This document shows, piece by piece, positions 35,340 to 47,236 of a stretch of 64,000 nucleotides of DNA. A program made the translations under genes and the position numbers. The DNA comes from Lentisphaerota bacterium (GTDB lineage: Bacteria > Verrucomicrobiota > Lentisphaeria > Victivallales > Victivallaceae). Each line of letters begins with the position of its first letter. Positions within the stretch are counted from its first letter, which is position 1. The stretch covers positions 1,590,001-1,654,000 of the forward strand of contig CP071032.1 in the NCBI GenBank assembly GCA_017134815.1. Direction: 5' to 3'. The notes under the pieces were generated by a model, which saw only the letters and a program-made list of their open reading frames with translations, had not been told where the DNA came from and made no database searches.

Positions 35340-37454
35340 TCAGTTATTCTCCGTTATTTTATCTTGAATATTCTTTGGTACTGAATCAAAGTGTGCCGGT
35401 TCCATGGAATAAGAGGCACGGCCGCGTGATAATGAGCGAATAGCAGTCGCGTAGCCAAACAATTCTGACAGCGGCACATGGGCAAGTACTCTGGTGAAGC
35501 TGTTTTGAGAATCAGCGTCAACCTCAACAATATTACCACGACGTGAGGTCACATCACCAATGATATCACCCATATTTTCATCCGGAGTTGTAATTTCAAC
35601 TTTCATAACCGGTTCAAGCAATGTAATTCCAGCCTTGCGGGCAGCTTCCTTGAAAGCCATTGAACCAGCGACTTTGAAAGCCATTTCGGATGAGTCGACA
35701 GGATGGTATGAGCCGTCAACAATATCAACGTGGAAATCTGTTATCGGATAACCGGCCAGAACACCGGACTTTGCAGCTTCAAGAATACCGTTTTCTGTAG
35801 GTTTAATATATTCTTTGGGAATATTACCGCCGACAACTTTACTTTCGACAGTAACTCCATAACCACGATCCTTGGGCTCAATATTTAAAATAACATGACC
35901 ATATTGACCGCGACCACCACTCTGACGAACAAATTTGGTATTGGCATCTGTAGCTTTGTTGATCGATTCGCGATAAGCTACTTCAGGTTTACCGGTATTG
36001 CATTCCACTTTAAATTCACGAACCAGGCGATCTTTGATAATATCCAGATGAAGCTCTCCCATACCGGCAATAATAGTCTGCCCGGTTTCCTCGTCACTGC
36101 GCACAGTAAACGTTGGGTCCTCATCAGAAAGCGCTCCCAGCGCTTTATAAAGCTTATCACGTTCAGCATTGGTTTTAGGCTCAACTGCCATTGCAATTAC
36201 CGGTTCCGGGAAATTCATGGATTCCAGCACAATCTGGTCATTTTCAATACATACAGTATCACCGGTGGTAACATTCTTCAGCCCCACAGCAGCAGCAATA
36301 TCACCACTGTAAACAGCATCCCTGTCTTCACGCGAGTTAGCGTGCATCTGCAGCAGACGGCCAAGACGTTCACGCTTACGGGTACGGGGATTGTATACTG
36401 ACATACCTTTTTCCGCAACACCACTGTAAACGCGGAAGAAGGTAAGTTTTCCCACATAAGGATCATTCATAATTTTGAAAATCAAAGCTGAGAACGGCTG
36501 CATGTCACCAACATGACGCGAAATAGATTCTTCAGTCTTGGGATCTGTTCCCTGAATATCCCAGATATCCAGCGGGGACGGCATGTAGTCGGTAATAATA
36601 TCCAGTAAAGGCTGAACACCTTTATTTTTGAAAGCAGAACCACAGGCAACCGGGACAATGTCACTTGCAAGTGTGGCGCGACGGATAGCTTTTTTAAGAG
36701 TATCTGCATCCGGAGTTTTCTCCTCCAGGAACATCTCCATAATTTCTTCATCCACCTCAGCGATACACTCAATCATATGCATGTAGGCATCTTCAGCTTT
36801 ACCTGCAAATTCCTCAGGTATCTCTTCAACACGCATTTTAGCGCCGAATTCATCTCCGTCAAAGAATATTGCCTTTTTCTGAACAATATCAATAACCCCG
36901 GCAAAATCCCCCTCTGCACCAATCGGCACCTGAAGCGGAACTGGAGTGGCACCAAGCTTGAATTGAATATCTTTTACAACACCATCAAAGTCAGCACCGG
37001 TACGGTCCATTTTGTTGACCATAGCGATAATCGGCACATTGTACTTCTTAGCCTGACGCCAGACGGTTTCAGTCTGGGGCTGTACTTTTCCAACAGCACA
37101 AAAAACGGCTACAGCACCGTCCAGAACACGCAAGGAACGTTCTACTTCAGCAGTAAAATCAACGTGCCCGGGGGTATCAATGATGTTAATGCGATGTTTT
37201 TCCCATTCACAGGTAGTAGCAGCACTGGTAATTGTGATACCACGTTCTTGTTCCTGTTCCATCCAGTCCATTGTAGCTGTGCCTTCGTGCACTTCACCAA
37301 TCTTGTAATTGATACCACAGTAGTACAGAATGCGCTCTGAAAGCGTAGTTTTACCAGCATCAATGTGCGCCATAATACCGATATTGCGCACTTTCTCCAG
37401 TTGAACATGACGTCCTGGAGCTTCCTTATATTCTCTGTCTGCGATCACTGCCAT
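35340..37454 (-). CDS. fusA: elongation factor G
   Basis: A 704-residue translocase GTPase of typical length. The GTPase motifs are AHIDAGKTT (G1), RGITI (G2), DTPGHVDF (G3) and NKMD (G4). The domain order (G, II, III, IV, V) is intact. It moves tRNA and mRNA on the ribosome. It is located between rpsG and rpsJ as in a fused str-S10 arrangement. Confidence 0.98.
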   Translation of the reverse strand: MAVIADREYKEAPGRHVQLEKVRNIGIMAHIDAGKTTLSERILYYCGINYKIGEVHEGTATMDWMEQEQERGITITSAATTCEWEKHRINIIDTPGHVDFTAEVERSLRVLDGAVAVFCAVGKVQPQTETVWRQAKKYNVPIIAMVNKMDRTGADFDGVVKDIQFKLGATPVPLQVPIGAEGDFAGVIDIVQKKAIFFDGDEFGAKMRVEEIPEEFAGKAEDAYMHMIECIAEVDEEIMEMFLEEKTPDADTLKKAIRRATLASDIVPVACGSAFKNKGVQPLLDIITDYMPSPLDIWDIQGTDPKTEESISRHVGDMQPFSALIFKIMNDPYVGKLTFFRVYSGVAEKGMSVYNPRTRKRERLGRLLQMHANSREDRDAVYSGDIAAAVGLKNVTTGDTVCIENDQIVLESMNFPEPVIAMAVEPKTNAERDKLYKALGALSDEDPTFTVRSDEETGQTIIAGMGELHLDIIKDRLVREFKVECNTGKPEVAYRESINKATDANTKFVRQSGGRGQYGHVILNIEPKDRGYGVTVESKVVGGNIPKEYIKPTENGILEAAKSGVLAGYPITDFHVDIVDGSYHPVDSSEMAFKVAGSMAFKEAARKAGITLLEPVMKVEITTPDENMGDIIGDVTSRRGNIVEVDADSQNSFTRVLAHVPLSELFGYATAIRSLSRGRASYSMEPAHFDSVPKNIQDKITENN

Positions 37455-37463
37455 ATTATGCCT

Positions 37464-37934
37464 TTACCACCTGTAATGAGCGAAAGCCTTATTAGCCTGC
37501 GCCATTTTAAAAGTGTCTTCTTTCTTTTTGATAGAGGCGCCAGTGTTTTCGAAGGCATCAAGCAGTTCGCCAGCAAGTGCGTCAACCATGGATTTACCCT
37601 TTTTGGCACGGGAGTATCCTGTGATCCAGCGCATTGCCAGAGCAACCTGACGTTCGGCACTTACTTCTATCGGAACCTGATAGGTAGCACCACCAACACG
37701 ACGGCTCTTAACTTCCAGTTTAGGTTTTACATTCTCGAGAGCCTGCAGGAAAACTTCAAGCGCATCCATTTCAGGCTTCTGTTTCTTAATGACGTCAAAT
37801 GCCCCGTATACAATACTCTGCGCAGTGGACTTCTTGCCCTTGCACATAATAGTATTGATCAAACGTGAGACCAGCTCACTGTTATACTTGACATCCGGTG
37901 TCATCTGTCTTTTTTCAGGTCTGCGTCTTCTCAT
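37464..37934 (-). CDS. rpsG: 30S ribosomal protein S7
   Basis: A 156-residue protein starting [10 protein letters not shown], with [18 protein letters not shown] and the [19 protein letters not shown] segment. It nucleates assembly of the small-subunit head and lies at the E site. The gap to fusA is nine bases. Confidence 0.97.
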   Translation of the reverse strand: MRRRRPEKRQMTPDVKYNSELVSRLINTIMCKGKKSTAQSIVYGAFDVIKKQKPEMDALEVFLQALENVKPKLEVKSRRVGGATYQVPIEVSAERQVALAMRWITGYSRAKKGKSMVDALAGELLDAFENTGASIKKKEDTFKMAQANKAFAHYRW

Positions 37935-38030
37935 TAAGCTGCCCTTTAAATAAACTCTTCATCAACAAATAAAACTGCCGGCACCCGTTGATGTCGACAG
38001 TTGAACTGAATTACTAGTTCAGTAGTAATA

Positions 38031-38402
38031 TTACTTCGGACGTTTCTGTCCGTACTTGGAGCGGCCTTGCTTTCGGTCATCCACACCAAGACTGTCTAAT
38101 GCTCCACGCACCACGTGATAGCGTACACCCGGCAAGTCGCGGACACGACCGCCTTTTACGAGAACAACAGAGTGCTCTTGAAGGTTGTGCCCTTCACCGC
38201 CAATATAGGCAGTCACTTCCTGACCATTAGTCAGGCGCACTCTGGCAATTTTGCGCAAAGCGGAGTTCGGCTTCTTCGGGGTCCTGGTAGTCACCTGAAG
38301 ACAGACGCCGCGTCTCTGCGGACATGCGCTAAGAGCACGGGATTTGCTCTTTTGTACTTTTCTCTGCCGTCCTTTACGGACTAACTGATTGATTGTTGGC
38401 AT
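38031..38402 (-). CDS. rpsL: 30S ribosomal protein S12 (Arg at position 88)
   Basis: A 123-residue protein in full register with E. coli S12: [22 protein letters not shown] with Lys43 kept, and [13 protein letters not shown]. The residue matching E. coli Lys88 (Lys87 in mature numbering) is Arg, codon CGC at 38139-38141. This same change gives streptomycin resistance in E. coli and Mycobacterium. Asp89, the methylthiolation site, is kept. It follows rpoC by 160 bases, with no terminator seen. Confidence 0.97.
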   Translation of the reverse strand: MPTINQLVRKGRQRKVQKSKSRALSACPQRRGVCLQVTTRTPKKPNSALRKIARVRLTNGQEVTAYIGGEGHNLQEHSVVLVKGGRVRDLPGVRYHVVRGALDSLGVDDRKQGRSKYGQKRPK

Positions 38403-38561
38403 CTCATTACCTGCAAATTATATAATTATGTTCTTAGATTACACTTCAAAGGCCAGTTAAGTTACTTTGTGTTTGGTAGTTTGCAAATATGTTTTTCCTC
38501 TTTTTCGCAAAAAACCTACAAAAAGTAACAAAAACCAGCCTTTTGAATAATTTTCACAGGG

Positions 38562-41500
38562 TTATACAGAATTTTCTTCCGCCACTTCCTGTGATTCATC
38601 CTCAGCTATTAATTCAGGCATTTCCGGCACTATTTCCTCACCGAGATACTGCAGACGCAGCCCCTGCATTGCCGCAGTTCCTGTTCCGGCAGGAATCAGG
38701 TGACCGGTAATGACATTCTCTTTGAATCCGGAAAGCGCATCTATTTTGCCATAAGTAGCAGCCTCAGTCAGAATACGGGTCGTATCCTGGAATGATGCCG
38801 CAGAGATAAAGCTCTCGGTTTCAAGAGAAGCCTTGGTAATACCCAGCAGGATAGGTTCAGCTTCACCGGGTTTTCCGCCTTTGGACACAACACGCATGTT
38901 CTCTTTTTCGAACTCAACGCGGTCAATCTGTTCACCAGGCAGATACATTGTACTGCCTTGGTCAGTAATTCTGACCTTCTGCATCATCTGACGGATAATG
39001 ATTTCAATATGCTTGTCATTAATTTCCACACCCTGCGCTCTATATACCAGCTGGATCTCATCAACCAGGTAGCGCTGCAGCTCATGCGCGCCGCAAACTT
39101 CAAGCAGTGCATGTGGAACAACCGAACCTTCAGTAAGCTTCTGTCCTTTGTTCACAAAGTCACCTTTGCTCACTGTCAGGTGCTTATTGGCCGGGATGTT
39201 GTTGTGCTCTTCAGTTATGCCGGTTTCGGGGTCACGAATGACCAGCTGACGACGGCCACGAGCCATTTTGTCAACTTCAACAATACCGTCAATACGAGCG
39301 ATTTCGGCAATATCCTTTGGAATACGGGCTTCAAACAACTCGGCAATACGCGGCAGACCACCGGTAATATCCTTATTCTTAGCCGTCTGCCGAGGCACAC
39401 GGGCAAGCACGATACCAGGAACGATCTTTTCACCTTCTCTGGCCATGAGGAACGCTCCAGCCGGAAGCGGATAGTTCGCCAGGAATTCACCGTTCTTATC
39501 GCACAGAACAATCTGCGGATGCAAATCCTCACGGTGCTCCATAACAGTGATTTCTTCAGTACCGCCACGCTTTGAACGATTCAGCGTAACCCCTTCAACC
39601 AGGTCGTGGAGCTCTACAATACCGTCCTCTTCCGCAATAATCGGCACATGATACGGGTCCCAGTGAACAAACTTTTCATTGGCCCTTACCTTTTCACCGT
39701 CTACCTTTGAAAGAACAGCACCAGCTTCCAGTTCATAGCGGTCAAGCTCTGCTTCACGCAGTGCATCTGACCAGTAGTCATAATCCTTGTTGTAGAAAGA
39801 ACCAATAGCAGCCGCCTCAGCTTCAGCTTTGCTGCGAGCTCTGGTTTCAGCTTCCTTGGCGGCTTTCTCGTCATAAATAACGATGTAACCATTCTTATTT
39901 ACAACAACGGTCTCGCCTTTCTGGTTGTTAACAGTACGAACATTTACCAGTTTAATAGTACCGGCATTACGCGCGGCAATAACCGGCTGTTTGTAAGCGG
40001 ATGAAGCGGTACCACCGATATGGAATGTTCTCATAGTCAGCTGAGTACCAGGTTCACCAATAGATTGAGCGGCAATAATACCAAGTGCGTCGCCGTTCTT
40101 CGCCAAGCGGTCAGAGGCAAGATTTCGGCCATAGCATTTGATACACACGCCGTGAGGTGTTTCACAAGTAAGGTTGGAACGGATCAGGACTTTCTGGATA
40201 CCGCGTTTTTCAACCAGAGCAGCAGAGTCAATTGTAAACTCTTCATTAGCACTGATAATCAAACGACCGTCATCAAATGCTGGGTCTTTTATATCCATCG
40301 CACTGAAACGACCGATAACCCGGTCACGCAGCGGCAGGATTACTTCATCACCCTCTACAATTGCCGAGGCCCAGACGCCCTTGACAGTTCCACAGTCGTC
40401 TTCGCGGCAGATGATGTCCTGAGCAACATCAACCAGTTTACGGGTCATATAACCGGAGTCCGCAGTCTTGAGCGCCGTATCCGCCAGACCTTTACGGGCA
40501 CCATGCGTACTGATAAAGTACTCAAGAACCGTCAGACCTTCACGGAAGTTTGAGATAATCGGACGTTCAATGATATCCCCGGACGGCTTGGCCATCAACC
40601 CGCGCATTCCAGCAAGCTGACGAATCTGGTCGCGGCTACCACGGGCACCAGAATCAAGCATCGCATAGACCGGGTTGATTTCACCACGACGGGAAGCTGC
40701 TTCCAGAGTATTGAACAGTTCATTAGCAACACTGTTACTAGTCTGGGTCCAGATATCAATAACTTTGTTATGACGCTCACCTTCAGTCAGAACACCGGTA
40801 TTATACTGGGTCATCACTTTATCAATCTGACCACGGGCCGCATCTATATGCGATTCCTTCATCTCCGGCACATTCAAGTCCGTAATAGAGATAGAGAAAC
40901 CAGCAAGAGTAGCCCACTTGTAACCCAGATCTTTGAGATCATCCAGCAGTTTAACAGTTCGCTGGTGTCCCGCAATCTTGTATGAATCACTGACCAGCAG
41001 ACCCAGTTGCTTCTTTTTAGCAACTTCATTGAAGAAGCCAAGCTGATCATCCCAGATCTCATTAAAGATACAACGGCCCGGAGTAGTCAGCAGAAACTTT
41101 TCCTCCTTGTTTCCGTAAATAGTATCAGTTCCGAAGTTCGGGTTAGGAATCTTTACCGCGTCATGGATATGGATAAAATCACAATCCAATGCATAAAGTA
41201 CTTCAAAATAGTCTTTATAGAACTTTGCTTTATCCTTATTCTTCGGCGGGAAGGTCAGGAAATATGAACCGAGTGTTATATCCTGAGTAGGAGTAGTAAT
41301 CGGCTTGCCATGTGCAGGCGAGAATATATTATTCGGAGCCAGCATCAACAGCTTGGTTTCCATTTGAGCTTCATTTGACAGCGGTACATGCACCGCCATC
41401 TGGTCACCGTCGAAGTCCGCGTTGTAAGCAGTACAAACCAGCGGATGAATACGTATGGCTGAACCTTCAATAAGTACCGGGTCAAATGCCTGAATACTGA

Positions 41501-42803
41501 GCCTGTGCAGCGTCGGTGCACGGTTCAGCATGACCGGATGACCTTTGGTAACCTCTTCCAGAATATCCCACACAACCGTTTCACCGCGTTCTATCATCTT
41601 CTTGGCACCGCGTACGGTATGAGCGTAGCCGCGTCCCTTCAAGTGACGAATGATGAAAGGTTCAAACAGGATAAGCGCCATCTTCTTGGGAAGACCGCAC
41701 TGCCACAGTTTCAACTCGGGACCTACAACAATAACCGAACGACCGGAGTAATCAACACGTTTACCCAGCAGGTTCTGGCGGAAACGCCCCTGTTTACCCT
41801 TCAGCATGTCACTCAAGGATTTCAGCGGACGATTTCCGGCACCGGTAACGGCGCGGCCATGACGGCCGTTGTCCATAAGGGCATCAACAGCTTCCTGAAG
41901 CATACGTTTCTCATTACGGATAATTACTTCCGGAGTGCGCAGCTGCAGCAGGTTTTTCAAGCGGTTGTTACGGTTGATGACACGGCGATATAAATCATTC
42001 AAATCCGAAGTCGCAAAACGGCCGCCTTCCAGCGGTACCAGCGGACGCAGATCCGGAGGAATCACCGGCAGCACAGTCAAAATCATCCATTCAGGACGGG
42101 AATTACTGCCGATAAAGCCTTCAACCAGACGCAAACGCTTAGCGAGCTTCTTGCGGATAGCTTTGTTTTTCGTGCCTTCAAGCGCCAGTTCAAGCTCGTC
42201 ACGGAGTACAGGCAGGTCAATCTGCTCCAGCAGGGTTTTAACAGCCGGAGCCCCCATGTCCGCAGCGAAAGCATCACCATAGTCTTCACGCGCCTGACGA
42301 TATTCAAGCTCACTCATGGTCTGCCCGACTTCAAGCGGAGTATCGCCCGGGTCAGTAATTACCCAGTCTTCATAATAAACTACTCGCTCAAGCGACTTGG
42401 CAGTCATATCGATCATCAGACCGATACGACTTGGCATACATTTAAAAAACCAGATATGTGATACCGGTACAGCCAGCTCGATGTGACCCATGCGGTCACG
42501 ACGAACTTTTGACTGTGTAACTTCAACACCACACCGGTCACAAATAATACCTTTGTGTTTTACACGTTTATATTTACCGCAGTTACACTCCCAGTCACGA
42601 GTCGGCCCGAAAATCTTTTCACAGAACAGACCGCCCTTTTCGGGCTTAAAGCTACGATAATTGATAGTCTCGGGGTTTTTTACCTCACCAAAACTCCAGG
42701 AGCGGATCACGTCCGGAGAAGCAACGTTAATCGATACCGCTCCGAAAGAAGTTGATGAAGACTTCCCAAGAAGTTCTCTGTAAGCATATGTGTTATCAAT
42801 CAA
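38562..42803 (-). CDS. rpoC: DNA-directed RNA polymerase subunit beta'
   Basis: A 1413-residue protein, close to the E. coli length. The N-terminal zinc-binding motif ([20 protein letters not shown]), the catalytic NADFDGDQM with the three Mg-binding Asp, and the second zinc site ([13 protein letters not shown]) are all present. The start is TTG with GGAGGG eight to nine bases upstream; the ATG inside that spacer is in another frame and stops at once. It lies 16 bases after rpoB. Confidence 0.98.
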   Translation of the reverse strand: MIDNTYAYRELLGKSSSTSFGAVSINVASPDVIRSWSFGEVKNPETINYRSFKPEKGGLFCEKIFGPTRDWECNCGKYKRVKHKGIICDRCGVEVTQSKVRRDRMGHIELAVPVSHIWFFKCMPSRIGLMIDMTAKSLERVVYYEDWVITDPGDTPLEVGQTMSELEYRQAREDYGDAFAADMGAPAVKTLLEQIDLPVLRDELELALEGTKNKAIRKKLAKRLRLVEGFIGSNSRPEWMILTVLPVIPPDLRPLVPLEGGRFATSDLNDLYRRVINRNNRLKNLLQLRTPEVIIRNEKRMLQEAVDALMDNGRHGRAVTGAGNRPLKSLSDMLKGKQGRFRQNLLGKRVDYSGRSVIVVGPELKLWQCGLPKKMALILFEPFIIRHLKGRGYAHTVRGAKKMIERGETVVWDILEEVTKGHPVMLNRAPTLHRLSIQAFDPVLIEGSAIRIHPLVCTAYNADFDGDQMAVHVPLSNEAQMETKLLMLAPNNIFSPAHGKPITTPTQDITLGSYFLTFPPKNKDKAKFYKDYFEVLYALDCDFIHIHDAVKIPNPNFGTDTIYGNKEEKFLLTTPGRCIFNEIWDDQLGFFNEVAKKKQLGLLVSDSYKIAGHQRTVKLLDDLKDLGYKWATLAGFSISITDLNVPEMKESHIDAARGQIDKVMTQYNTGVLTEGERHNKVIDIWTQTSNSVANELFNTLEAASRRGEINPVYAMLDSGARGSRDQIRQLAGMRGLMAKPSGDIIERPIISNFREGLTVLEYFISTHGARKGLADTALKTADSGYMTRKLVDVAQDIICREDDCGTVKGVWASAIVEGDEVILPLRDRVIGRFSAMDIKDPAFDDGRLIISANEEFTIDSAALVEKRGIQKVLIRSNLTCETPHGVCIKCYGRNLASDRLAKNGDALGIIAAQSIGEPGTQLTMRTFHIGGTASSAYKQPVIAARNAGTIKLVNVRTVNNQKGETVVVNKNGYIVIYDEKAAKEAETRARSKAEAEAAAIGSFYNKDYDYWSDALREAELDRYELEAGAVLSKVDGEKVRANEKFVHWDPYHVPIIAEEDGIVELHDLVEGVTLNRSKRGGTEEITVMEHREDLHPQIVLCDKNGEFLANYPLPAGAFLMAREGEKIVPGIVLARVPRQTAKNKDITGGLPRIAELFEARIPKDIAEIARIDGIVEVDKMARGRRQLVIRDPETGITEEHNNIPANKHLTVSKGDFVNKGQKLTEGSVVPHALLEVCGAHELQRYLVDEIQLVYRAQGVEINDKHIEIIIRQMMQKVRITDQGSTMYLPGEQIDRVEFEKENMRVVSKGGKPGEAEPILLGITKASLETESFISAASFQDTTRILTEAATYGKIDALSGFKENVITGHLIPAGTGTAAMQGLRLQYLGEEIVPEMPELIAEDESQEVAEENSV

Positions 42804-42819
42804 TGCTCATCCCTCCAGG

Positions 42820-45800
42820 TTATTTTTGTTCGGGAGCCTGTTTGACAGTGCGAATGTCAAGACCAAGACTTTGCATTTCTTTGAGAAGTACGTTGAACGA
42901 CTCCGGACGGCCGGCATCAAGGACATTCTGTCCCTTGACGACAGACTCATAAATTCTCGCACGACCGGAAACGTCGTCACTCTTGACCGTCAGCATTTCC
43001 TGAAGCGCACACGCAGCACCGTAAGCTTCAAGTGCCCACACTTCCATTTCACCGAAACGCTGTCCGCCATGCTGCGCCTTACCGCCAAGCGGCTGCTGGG
43101 TTACCAGCGAGTAAGGACCAACCGCACGGGCGTGAATCTTGTTTGCAACAAGGTGATCAAGCTTAAGCATATAGATCTGACCAACCATGACCCGCTGGTT
43201 GAACAGGTCACCAGTGCGTCCGTCATAGAGATCAGTCTTTCCATCATATTTCAACGAGTTGTCTTCAAGTCTCTTGAAGCCCCAGTGGAAATTTTCACCG
43301 GCTGTCTTCTCAACCTCGGCGTTGCCCTTTTCCATGAGATCGATAATAGCTTTTTCATCGATACCATCGAAAACCGGAGTAGCCACCTTGATGCCCAGCA
43401 TTCTGGCAGCCCAGCCCAGGTGAGTTTCCAGCACCTGACCAACATTCATACGAGAAGGTACACCAAGCGGATTGAGCACAATGTCAACAGGAGTTCCATC
43501 CTCAAGGAATGGCATGTCTTCCATCGGCACAATTTTTGCTACAATACCTTTATTCCCGTGACGACCGGCCATCTTGTCACCAACCTGCAGTTTACGCTTA
43601 CACGCAACATAAACCTTGACACGTTTAATGACGCCAGGATCTACCGATTCACCACCCTCGAGAGTGGCAATATTTTCATCACGATTATTCTCGTTATCCT
43701 TGAAGCGCGGCAGGAAAACCTCTATCACTTCATTAATAGAGTTTTTAAGCTGACACTCTTCCATGCGCCAGTCGCTTGGCTTGTTAGCCAGTTTCAGAAT
43801 TGAACTGCGGGTAACTTTGCGATTTGAGCTGATAAGAATTGCATTTTCCTTGCTTGATGACGCATCGTAAATCGGGTGCGGCAGTTTCTGACCAAGCATA
43901 AGGTCGGCAAGACGCTCTGCAAGTTCCTCAACCAGTTCAGAATGAACCTGTTTATAATTATCTTTGACCTGCTTAATCTGACGTCTCAGTTCAGATTTTG
44001 TCAAAGTCTGCTGATTCGGATCCTGTGCATACTCGTAACGCACATCCATGACGATACCGCCCTTGCCGCTGCTGACTATCAGACTTGAATCTTTAACGTC
44101 CGCAGCTTTTTCACCGAAAATGGCACGCAGCAGGCGCTCTTCAGGAGCAAGCTCGGTTTCACTTTTAGGCGTAATTTTACCAACGAGAATATCACCGGGC
44201 TTTACTTCGGCCCCAAGTGAGACAACACCGTCTGGACCGAGATTGCGCAAAGCCTCCTCGCTGACATTCGGAATGTCACGGGTGATTTCTTCAGGACCAA
44301 GTTTGGTTTCACGAGAAATGATTTCAAACTCATCAATGTGAATGCTGGTATAAACATCTTCTTTAACCAGACGCTCACTGACAACAATCGCATCCTCAAA
44401 GTTGTAACCGCACCAGGGCATAAAAGCAACCAGCACGTTTTTACCAAGAGCAAGTTCGCCATCATTGGTAGCGGCACCATCTGCGATAACATCGCCGGCT
44501 TTGATAACCTGACCCTGCTGTACGCTGGGACGCTGATTAACGCAGGTTCCATTATTACTGCGCATATATTTAATCAGTTCGTATTTGATACCTTCGTTGG
44601 CTTCACTCAACGGGTTACCGTCATTTGTAACCACAACTGTATCAGATGAGACTTCAGCTACGATACCGTCTTTTTTAGCGCAGAGAACTGCACGTGAATC
44701 ACGGGCGATTCTGCTTTCAAGACCAGTACCGACCAGCGGTTCCTCAGTTTTGAGCAAAGGCACGGCCTGACGCTGCATGTTTGAGCCCATGAGTGCCCGG
44801 TTTGCATCGTCATGCTCCAGGAATGGAATAATGCCGGCAGCAGCACTTACCAGCTGCTTCGGAGATACATCCATGTACTGAACTTCATCACGTGGATGTT
44901 CTTCAGACTCACCTTTATAGCGAGCCATAACCATAGGCTTGGTGAATTCGCCAGCCTCATCAATCGGAGCATTTGCCTGTGCTATCACATACTGTTCTTC
45001 ACGGTCAGCTGAAAGATAGTCAATCTGGTCAGATACTTTACCATCAATAACTTTTCTATAAGGAGTTTCCAGGAAACCAAAGTTGTTGATCTGCGAATAA
45101 AGAGACATTGAAGAAATCAAACCGATATTCGGTCCTTCAGGAGTCTCGATCGGGCAAATACGACCGTAGTGCGATGAGTGTACGTCACGTACTTCAAATC
45201 CAGCACGGTCTCGGCTCAACCCACCAGGACCAAGCGCGCTCAAACGGCGCTTACTGGTAAGCTCGCTGAGAGGATTTGTCTGATCCATGAACTGGGAAAG
45301 CTGATTCCTGGCGAAAAAGTCGCGCACTACACCGGCAAAAGCTTTTGGATTAACCAGCTTGCCAGGAGTAATATTAGCTTCTTCAGCATTTATTAATGTC
45401 ATCCGCTCGCGAATCAAGCGCTCTGTACGCAGCAGGCCGACCCTGCAGTGATTCTGCATAAGTTCACCAACAGTGCGAACTCGACGACTGCCAAGGTGAT
45501 CGATATCATCAACCTGACCACCGGTATGACGCAAGTGAATCAACTGCATGGTTGCAGCCATGAGATCCTCAGGAGTCAGAGTACGTTCAGACATCTCCAG
45601 CTCTAAGCCGAGTCTTTCATTAATCTTATGTCTGCCCACAGCTCCCAGGTCATAGCGCTTAATATCAAAAAACAAACGTTTAATAAGTTGTTTCGCATTG
45701 TTAACGTTCGGCGGATCACCGGGACGCATTCTGCGATAAATTTCCTTAAGCGCCTCTTCAGAATTCCTGGCCGGATCACGTCTCAGACAGTCAATCAGGT

Positions 45801-46638
45801 ACTTGTCACCTTCTTCTATCATGGCAAGTTCAACCCGTTTGATGCCGGAATCCTGCAGCTCCTTAAGGTGAGTCTCATTCATCTGAACAAGCTCTTCAAG
45901 AATAACAATATCATCTTCATTGATGATATCATCTACAGTATAATAAACAGACAAGTCTTTAGACTTCAGCAGCGAGCTGACTGTATGTGACTTGACTTCA
46001 TAAACTTTACTGAGAATATCTTTGTTTGTCTCATAACCGATCGCCCGCAGGAAAGTAGTGATGAGGAATTTACGACGACGACGGCGACGGTCGAGATAAA
46101 TGTAAATATAATCGTTAATGTCAAACTGGACTTCCATCCAGGACCCGCGGTCCGGAATAATCCTGTACGAGTACAGAGTACGGCCGCTGGAATGCTTTTC
46201 TTTTTCAAAACAAATACCAGGAGAGCGATGCAGCTGACTGATTATCACCCTTTCAGCACCGTTGATGACAAAAGTTCCATGATCAGTCATCACCGGAATT
46301 TCTCCGAGGTATACACGTTCGGGGATCTCAGTACCGTTGTTCTTCAGCAGAAAATCAACATACAACGGAGCACTGTAAGTATTCCCGTCTTTGATACAAT
46401 CAACCACATTATATTTGGGCTCACCAAGAGAATATTCAACAAATTCGATTACGAGCTGCTTATCGAAACTCTCAATCGGGAAGATTTCATTAAATACTTC
46501 TTGCAGGCCTTGATCCTTCCGCATAGCGGCAGGAACTGTTTTTTGAAGGAAGTCTTCATAGGAATTAATCTGAACACCAATCAGGTCCGGAACGTCCAGA
46601 ACTTCCTGCAATTTACCAAAATTGATACGATCTGTCAT
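42820..46638 (-). CDS. rpoB: DNA-directed RNA polymerase subunit beta (Ser at E. coli position 526)
   Basis: A 1272-residue protein with all beta-subunit blocks, including GPNIGLI after the rifampicin region and the C-terminal KPGE-independent end LKEMQSLGLDIRTVK. In the rifampicin pocket the sequence reads QLSQFMDQTNPLSELTSKRR; the residue matching E. coli His526 is Ser462 here (codon at 45253-45255), while Ser531 and Asp516 are kept. It lies downstream of rplL behind an attenuator hairpin. Confidence 0.98.
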   Translation of the reverse strand: MTDRINFGKLQEVLDVPDLIGVQINSYEDFLQKTVPAAMRKDQGLQEVFNEIFPIESFDKQLVIEFVEYSLGEPKYNVVDCIKDGNTYSAPLYVDFLLKNNGTEIPERVYLGEIPVMTDHGTFVINGAERVIISQLHRSPGICFEKEKHSSGRTLYSYRIIPDRGSWMEVQFDINDYIYIYLDRRRRRRKFLITTFLRAIGYETNKDILSKVYEVKSHTVSSLLKSKDLSVYYTVDDIINEDDIVILEELVQMNETHLKELQDSGIKRVELAMIEEGDKYLIDCLRRDPARNSEEALKEIYRRMRPGDPPNVNNAKQLIKRLFFDIKRYDLGAVGRHKINERLGLELEMSERTLTPEDLMAATMQLIHLRHTGGQVDDIDHLGSRRVRTVGELMQNHCRVGLLRTERLIRERMTLINAEEANITPGKLVNPKAFAGVVRDFFARNQLSQFMDQTNPLSELTSKRRLSALGPGGLSRDRAGFEVRDVHSSHYGRICPIETPEGPNIGLISSMSLYSQINNFGFLETPYRKVIDGKVSDQIDYLSADREEQYVIAQANAPIDEAGEFTKPMVMARYKGESEEHPRDEVQYMDVSPKQLVSAAAGIIPFLEHDDANRALMGSNMQRQAVPLLKTEEPLVGTGLESRIARDSRAVLCAKKDGIVAEVSSDTVVVTNDGNPLSEANEGIKYELIKYMRSNNGTCVNQRPSVQQGQVIKAGDVIADGAATNDGELALGKNVLVAFMPWCGYNFEDAIVVSERLVKEDVYTSIHIDEFEIISRETKLGPEEITRDIPNVSEEALRNLGPDGVVSLGAEVKPGDILVGKITPKSETELAPEERLLRAIFGEKAADVKDSSLIVSSGKGGIVMDVRYEYAQDPNQQTLTKSELRRQIKQVKDNYKQVHSELVEELAERLADLMLGQKLPHPIYDASSSKENAILISSNRKVTRSSILKLANKPSDWRMEECQLKNSINEVIEVFLPRFKDNENNRDENIATLEGGESVDPGVIKRVKVYVACKRKLQVGDKMAGRHGNKGIVAKIVPMEDMPFLEDGTPVDIVLNPLGVPSRMNVGQVLETHLGWAARMLGIKVATPVFDGIDEKAIIDLMEKGNAEVEKTAGENFHWGFKRLEDNSLKYDGKTDLYDGRTGDLFNQRVMVGQIYMLKLDHLVANKIHARAVGPYSLVTQQPLGGKAQHGGQRFGEMEVWALEAYGAACALQEMLTVKSDDVSGRARIYESVVKGQNVLDAGRPESFNVLLKEMQSLGLDIRTVKQAPEQK

Positions 46639-46734
46639 AGCCCACCATTCCAGATATTACCGACAAAAAATATTAGGAGAACGTTAATTCCCCGCACCTA
46701 CACAACCCTCAAAAGAGGCAAAGCGTATAAACGC

Positions 46735-46775
46735 AAAAAGAACGGCAGGAAAATACAGCGTAAATTCCCGCCGTT
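46735..46775 (-). terminator. attenuator hairpin between rplL and rpoB
   Basis: On the minus strand AACGGCGGGAA pairs with TTCCTGCCGTT (eleven pairs, one G-U) and is followed by CTTTTTG. A second small hairpin, GCGT/ACGC, lies just beyond. Partial termination here would make ribosomal stalk proteins in excess over polymerase, as known for this junction in E. coli. Confidence 0.75.
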
Positions 46776-46794
46776 ATAGGCTGCACCCTAGAGG

Positions 46795-47199
46795 TTATTT
46801 AACCTCAACAGATGCACCAGCGCCTTCAAGCTTTTCTTTGATCTGCTCGGCTTCTTCCTTAGACACGCCTTCTTTGACGGCTTTCGGAGCACCTTCTACC
46901 AGATCTTTAGCTTCTTTAAGTCCGAGGCCTGTAATACCTCTAACTTCTTTGATAACACCAACTTTCTTTTCACCGAAGCTGGTGAGAATTACGTCGAATT
47001 CAGTTTTTTCAGCAGCAGCAGCGGCTTCGCCACCAGCGGCTGGAGCAGCAGCTACAGCAACCGGAGCAGCAGCGCTGACACCGAGACGATCTTCCAGAGC
47101 CTTAACCAGCTTGGAGAGTTCGAGAACAGTCATGTTCTCAACATAAGAAATGAATTTGTCCATTTCTTCTGAAACTTCAACTTTGGTTTCTTCAGACAT
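46795..47199 (-). CDS. rplL: 50S ribosomal protein L7/L12
   Basis: A 134-residue stalk protein: N-terminal dimer domain (to about 45), a flexible Ala/Gly-rich hinge (about 44-65), and the C-terminal factor-binding domain with [20 protein letters not shown] and LVEGAPK. It recruits translation factors. It is slightly longer than the usual 120-125 residues at both N-terminus and hinge. Confidence 0.97.
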   Translation of the reverse strand: MSEETKVEVSEEMDKFISYVENMTVLELSKLVKALEDRLGVSAAAPVAVAAAPAAGGEAAAAAEKTEFDVILTSFGEKKVGVIKEVRGITGLGLKEAKDLVEGAPKAVKEGVSKEEAEQIKEKLEGAGASVEVK

Positions 47200-47236
47200 G
47201 ATTAAATGCCTCCTGTTATTCTGTTATTGGTTTATT

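Noticed and set aside
42790..43803. 337-codon frame antisense to the 3' end of rpoB
   Set aside because: It is a shadow of rpoB on the other strand, with no family resemblance.
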